Source: Arenicola marina | Lineage: Eukaryota > Annelida > Polychaeta > Arenicolidae | Direction: 5' to 3' | DNA length: 64,000 nucleotides | Assembly: GCA_964019135.1 (NCBI GenBank) | Contig: OZ025258.1 | Location: forward strand, 29,940,186 to 30,004,185 | Part shown: in pieces, positions 34,336-64,000 of the stretch | Layout: the number at the start of each line of letters is the position of its first letter | Position numbering within the stretch: position 1 is the stretch's first letter | Position numbers and translations under genes: made by a program | The notes under the pieces: model-generated | Databases searched by the model: none | Seen by the model: only the letters and a program-made list of their open reading frames with translations | What the model was told of the DNA's origin: nothing

Positions 34336-34981
34336 GGTTATATGAACCAACCAACAATCTACTGAGGAGTATTCATGGCAATGGGACTCGTTGTGTTCTG
34401 TCTTCGTCAATACCACACCAGGGCCTCTGTGATCACACAAATACTAACTGCCACCAAATAGCCGATTAAATATTACATATTAAATAGTTAAAGGCATGCC
34501 AAAACCTGCAATCGGTTCACCGTTGCCATGAAAAAGACGTCCTTCCCGCTTCCAAGTTCCAACGCGTTGCAGCATTTCTTACCTCAAGTCTAACGCCATT
34601 GTGTCAATATTGCCGTTGACATAGTGGCGGACGCATTGTGCGAAGTTACGATTTATAAATATTTGCATTACAGAAACACATTATGGTGTAAGAGACACTT
34701 CATTGTGTGGCGGGATGCAATGGCTGAAGACACGATGTGGGGTGCTCAGCTGCAGTGCGCCCTGCCTCCATCACCCCCGCCCCCCCCCCCCCCTTCCGTC
34801 GGTGTGAGCAGTGACTGTAGGGGCGGGCTGGTCTCCTTGCCATACCAGGTTGTGCTGTCTCTGCTTTAGACTCCGTGGGGCACTTCTTTGGGCCAGATTG
34901 AGTATCTGCCAGGTATATGCAACCTCGTCCGTTCGTCCCGATAGGGCTGGCGTAGCGATCTCGCAAATTAATGTCAATTAA

Positions 34982-35503
34982 ATGTTCACACCGATCATGT
35001 CCGGTTCAGTTAAGGGCAATGATAACAGCATAGACTGCCACTTTTCAATCATTCGCCATCTTCACCCGAATGTCCCGTGCTGTTTTGAACGGGACACAAT
35101 AGACCGTTCCAGATACCCCAGGCGACATATATCGTCAAAAATAGACACTGCGTGTTACGGGTTAGAAAACAGATTCTCGCATGCGTTTACTATGCATGCC
35201 TATGGAGTTCGGGTTCAGGTGCCCGGCTTCAACGTTTTTTTGCCAGGGATAGATTGGTTCTATGGCCTTGTTCCTCACAAAACAAACAAACAAGATGTCT
35301 CTATAAACTCTCCCGTAAGTATTACATTTGATATAAGGGAAGCACAGCTTATATTTCACTCGATTAAGAACAGTTTAACAGTCCCATCTGGCTTCCCGTT
35401 CGACATTCCTGTGCTCGAGCCACTCCAGTGCACTCAGATTTGCAATGACAAGACAGTGACAGCGACGGTCCATATAGATTCATCGTTTTATAACAAGTTA
35501 TAA
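34982..35503 (+). CDS. Uncharacterised ORF, 173 codons
   Basis: ATG to TAA, single frame. The composition looks protein-like (balanced hydrophobics; segments such as YGVRVQVPGFNVFLPGIDWF and SPVSITFDIREAQLIF). I recognise no family and see no signal peptide or transmembrane segment. A strong donor (CCC/GTAAGT at 35313) sits inside the frame, so the coding part might end there and continue elsewhere. It may be a small gene, an exon of a larger one, or a transposon-derived relic. Confidence 0.3.
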   Translation: MFTPIMSGSVKGNDNSIDCHFSIIRHLHPNVPCCFERDTIDRSRYPRRHISSKIDTACYGLENRFSHAFTMHAYGVRVQVPGFNVFLPGIDWFYGLVPHKTNKQDVSINSPVSITFDIREAQLIFHSIKNSLTVPSGFPFDIPVLEPLQCTQICNDKTVTATVHIDSSFYNKL

Positions 35504-36764
35504 TCGGTAGACACCACGTACTAGATTATATATTCTGTACAATATATATTCCTGCATTAGATTTTTAATATATCTAGACAAAATTGATGCCAGAACGATC
35601 ATTTTTTCTGCACTGAAGAACATCAGCAAACCGGGAATATGGACACTTTCTAGTGTGTACCGTAACTTAGTGGTATCATGATTGCACTCTGTCAGCCGAG
35701 GGAGATCGTTTCTGACATCATCTCTGCCTCACGTAACTGCCAACCTCACGGTTGCCCATAAGGGTGCTGGGGTCACGGATCGCTTTCGATGGTTATTGAG
35801 ATTGACTTTAGCATTTTGACACTTATCTTGAAGAGTGTAGTGAATACGAATACAATGGAGGAATTAGCGACACAGGGTCAAAGTTCATAACGTTCAAAGT
35901 TTGACATCGATCGAACTCGAACATAGTTTGAAAGTGACATGGCTTCTAATTAATCAACATCGAATTAATTCGTCTGCTACGGTACAATGTAGCACAATAA
36001 ATACTAAACAGTGTTTATACGTATTTGATGCCAAACTTCGAATATCTCTTCCATTAGATTCATTTTCAATTTTCACGTATGAAGTATCATTCTGATGGTT
36101 AAATTTGACGGAACGCCCTCTGATTGGAGATCAGCAAAGTCTGTGAATTTCCGGCAAATTTGAGAAAATTGAGGCAGATAATGATATTCCGGTTATATTA
36201 GGATATCAAGACAATTTGAAAACAATGCTGTTTTTATTGACTTGTACTTTACAAGTCCGCCAAATTTGGAAACTCAACTGCCCTATTTTTTCGGTGCTAA
36301 GTCCGTACTGTCGCCCCGCCGCGAACGCGTGTGGTGGGCGCCAGCACTTACTGTTCTGTGGCAGGAGAACAACACATATCGCGGCCATCTAACGGTTATA
36401 TTCCTGGGCTTTGAGTACGTTACTTCACCTTGTTTGATAACATGGTGCGTTCAAACCCGGTGCAATATGGAAAGCCAAAGTGGAATTTATTAGCAGGTTA
36501 TATGCAGATATCTTAAAATATTTGCACATCTGTCCAAATGTTTGGATATATTACCAAGCATTTGCGCATATGCACAATTCATTTTTATATATGTGCAATT
36601 GAATTAAACATATATCTAATTCTGTTTCGCGAGCAATTAAGTTATCATTAATTCAAGTGTGGCAAACGGCATGACCTGGATGTTGCCTTTATACCGCTCT
36701 TTTCATTGGCTTATACAAACGTCTTGACAGATGGGGAGAGGACCGAAAGAAACGTATGGTTCGA

Positions 36765-36967
36765 AACACACCTATGGATTCGACAGACACCTATGGGTCC
36801 GACAGACTCAAGGGGTCCGACAGACACTTATGGGTTCGACAGACGTGTATAGGTTCGACAGATACATAGGCCCGACACAATATGGGTGCGACAGATACAT
36901 AAGTCCGACAGGCATCTATATTTTCGACAGATACATAGGTCCGACAGACACCTATAGGTCTGACACC
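36765..36967 (+). repeat. Minisatellite of about 22-23 bp, 8-9 degenerate copies
   Basis: Units combine CGACAGA(C/T)AC with CTATGGGTTC, TATAGGTT and similar variants. The bulk of the array is 36780-36967. Confidence 0.8.
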
Positions 36968-37059
36968 CTGGGGGATAACTAGATACAACAAATTATAAGG
37001 AGGTGCTTTTGGTAGCGCCAAAATCTGACCTATCCAAGTACCAAGAACTGTGTAAAATT

Positions 37060-37145
37060 ACTGCACTATGGGCTAGATCACTGCACTATGGACTAGATCA
37101 CTGCACTATGGACTAGATCACTGCACTTTGGACTAGATCACTGTA
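37060..37145 (+). repeat. 20-bp tandem repeat, just over 4 copies
   Basis: Unit ACTGCACTATGGACTAGATC, nearly perfect in all copies. Confidence 0.9.
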
Positions 37146-37189
37146 GGGAGGAAAACACTTGCTGTAATATAATAATAATGCCTAAACCG

Positions 37190-37620
37190 TGCAATTGGTG
37201 GATCTTTCTTGGCGAGTCCCATATTTTAATGTGATGTCGGTTATAAGACAATATCCGCCGAGGATTAAATCTGAGGAAAATCCACGTTTAATCTCCTTGG
37301 TAAGATTTATACAAAACGCGTTCAATATGTATGAAAAAGGGGTTCAACCTAGTGTTTTTATTAACGTAAGTGTGCGTTATTTAAATAATGAACGACAAAA
37401 TAGTGCAATATCTTGATAATGAACGAAAAAATTGAGCATTATCTTGATAATGAACAATTGTTATTAATAATGACTTGCTTCACTCTGCTAAGCATGCTAA
37501 GTGTCACGGTGTAATCAGTCGAGTCGAGCTGAGCTGAGCGGATGCGAGCTAACTGATGTCAGAACTTACAAAGTTTGCCACACTGCATGCGGCAATGTTA
37601 AGCTCCGGGAGGTGTGTGTG
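37190..37620 (+). mobile_element. Transposon relic, + copy of an inverted pair
   Basis: The stretch AAGTGTGCGTTATTTAAATA, ACGACAAAATAGTGCA, CTTGATAATGAACAATTGTT and GCTAAGTGTCACGGTGTAATC matches the reverse complement of 46590-47050 with moderate divergence. The short frame upstream (VPYFN to VFIN) is also similar to the minus frame at 46840-47040. This points to a once-coding dispersed element whose type I cannot name. Confidence 0.6.
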
Positions 37621-38826
37621 TGTGGGGTGGGGGGGGGGATTAAATCAGAAAGCTCAATACAAATGGATATTCGATAGTTATCGATTGTATATATTTCTCG
37701 TGCCGCAGATGAACGGGGTGCCGTCTGATATTGGCCATGCCATTTATCAGATATGTGTTTGATGGTACAGGATATGTCCTACAAATGACACGACATATAT
37801 GGACAATCTATTTTAAAGTAGAAGTGTTAAACCCCTAATATTGCTTTGCAGGGGCAGTCAATTATTTTGACTTGACCTCGTGTGGGGATTTAGAAAACAA
37901 GACAACATTTCTACATCCCCCACGCCCTCCCACCCCCACCCTCCCCTAAGAGGCTTCACGTTGACTGGTGCATTAGTTGATCGGTGTTTTTTTCATTTTA
38001 AAGCCAGGGCGTTATTTCCCTATGTGTCGCTCACGTATTAGCCTCGCCGTCCAATTGGTACAATAATCGATTTTCCTGCGTCCAAACATGGGACATGAAC
38101 CATGAGTAGAACTAATGCCTTGTTATAATAATCTTATAAGAACGTTAAAGAACTCGCTGTCGTACATTCCCCAAATACATCACTCGACGCTATCGCGCCT
38201 CGTGCTGTACCCGGTTCGTTCTTTAACTAGGACTTCTTCAGCTGACAGGCTGAAAGTCTATGTGTTTTTTAAATATGAAAAAATCGTCATATACTTGTTA
38301 CTTACATTCTATTTACAGAATTAACACTGGGCGATTACACGATATTCTTCAGAGCGTAAGGGACCAACCATTTGATTTTGAGGGGGAGGGGCTATGGTTT
38401 TTACCGTCCCAGCAGATTATATTTTAGGCAATCTGATGAGAGCCATAAGCAACACAATTTTTTCTGCAAATAATGCGCAGAAAATGATTTGTTTGAAAAA
38501 AAACGTAGCACCCCCGTGAAGATAAAATGGTCAGTCCCTAACGCCAAGCAAGTGGTGTAGATGGTGTGTGTGTATGTGTGTTTCGGGGAGGGCCGAGTGG
38601 GTGGGGCGGTGTATGAGGAATGGGGGCATTTACCAATAGGTCCAACATATTACTAAATGGCGCTAAATAAATTAGAATCGATATCACTCCGAGCGCCTCT
38701 GTCAACGGGCAGTTTACCACCTTAATACTATTTATGCAGGTATTTCGCTCCAACCCACCACACTTCACCCCTCCATACACACCCTTATGTCTATATACCT
38801 CTCTCGAACGTCAGCTAACTTATATT

Positions 38827-39075
38827 TCAATTCAAGTCCATAAAGCGGTCGTATTTTGGTAAAAGTTTGTGTCCTATGAATCGCTCGTCACAAACATCAA
38901 AGCACTTCACTTTACCGGACTTTGCAACCACGGCGTGTCGACGCCCGTCACCCAGGATGGTTTCGTTTTCAGGCTTCACATGGAGGGAGTTCCGCATAGC
39001 TGGGGACACGGCCCGGTCGTGATCTAGCGACCCGACCGCGACGCTTGGGGGGCACGACACAAACGTGTCAAACAT
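38827..39075 (-). CDS. Undecided minus-strand ORF, 82 codons
   Basis: The frame ATG 39075 to TGA 38827 has G/C-biased third positions over its first two thirds and an ordinary amino acid mix (MFDTFVSCPPSVAVG near the start, HKLLPKYDRFMDLN at the end). A weak acceptor (GGTTCAG) lies directly before the ATG, so it could be a terminal exon. It would be head-to-head with the gene at 39185, only about 110 bp apart. No family is recognised, and it could be chance. Confidence 0.25.
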   Translation of the reverse strand: MFDTFVSCPPSVAVGSLDHDRAVSPAMRNSLHVKPENETILGDGRRHAVVAKSGKVKCFDVCDERFIGHKLLPKYDRFMDLN

Positions 39076-39184
39076 ACTGAACCCCGGTGAGGGAGTATCT
39101 TCGCCAGTGTGGTAAGAAGGCGAGGTGTGGGATCGACCATTCCAGCGGGCTCACGGGCAGACGTCGGGTGTAGGGTAGACAGCC

Positions 39185-64000
<24,816 letters not shown>

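Overview
The window is eukaryotic nuclear DNA. It has GT-AG introns, long non-coding stretches, many minisatellites and transposon relics, and extracellular modules on symmetric phase-1 exons. Gene content and style (a SEPT2-group septin, TMEM45, a PAN plus EGF-array secreted protein) fit a bilaterian invertebrate. A mollusc or another marine lophotrochozoan is my best guess, but no species marker is present. All gene models come from reading splice sites and frames by eye.

Region 1 (1-29.1 kb, + strand) holds one large septin gene. A giant disordered first coding exon (10239-12653, 805 codons) is followed by compact exons for a complete septin GTPase domain and a short C-terminal coiled coil, ending at 26997 (1166 aa). 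A second possible first exon at 5041-5184 has 48 codons in the same phase and would give a conventional septin of about 409 aa. A 42-bp frame-neutral cassette exon lies at 23644-23685. The introns are packed with minisatellites: 39-bp, 48-bp E-box, 11/21-bp TGACGTA, and G-rich.

Region 2 (29.5-30.8 kb, - strand) is an intronless-CDS TMEM45 (DUF716) gene, convergent with the septin. The interval 30.9-39.1 kb has no convincing gene. It carries a tRNA-derived SINE, a hairpin element, a diverged transposon relic and short tandem arrays. One 173-codon ORF (34982-35503) and one 82-codon minus ORF (38827-39075) are undecided.

Region 3 (39185 to the window end, + strand) is a secreted or extracellular protein gene: signal peptide, three PAN/apple-like cysteine-rich modules, then at least 35 EGF-like modules. 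Each EGF module sits on one 114-bp phase 1-1 exon, and the gene runs off the right edge. The EGF part is a hierarchy of recent duplications: a 2-exon unit (about 1.04 kb), a 4-exon A-B-C-D unit (about 1.85 kb, four copies) and a 3-exon unit (about 1.025 kb). It also has a broken exon, a recombination scar and a 2-kb insertion. This expanding exon array is the most striking part of the window.
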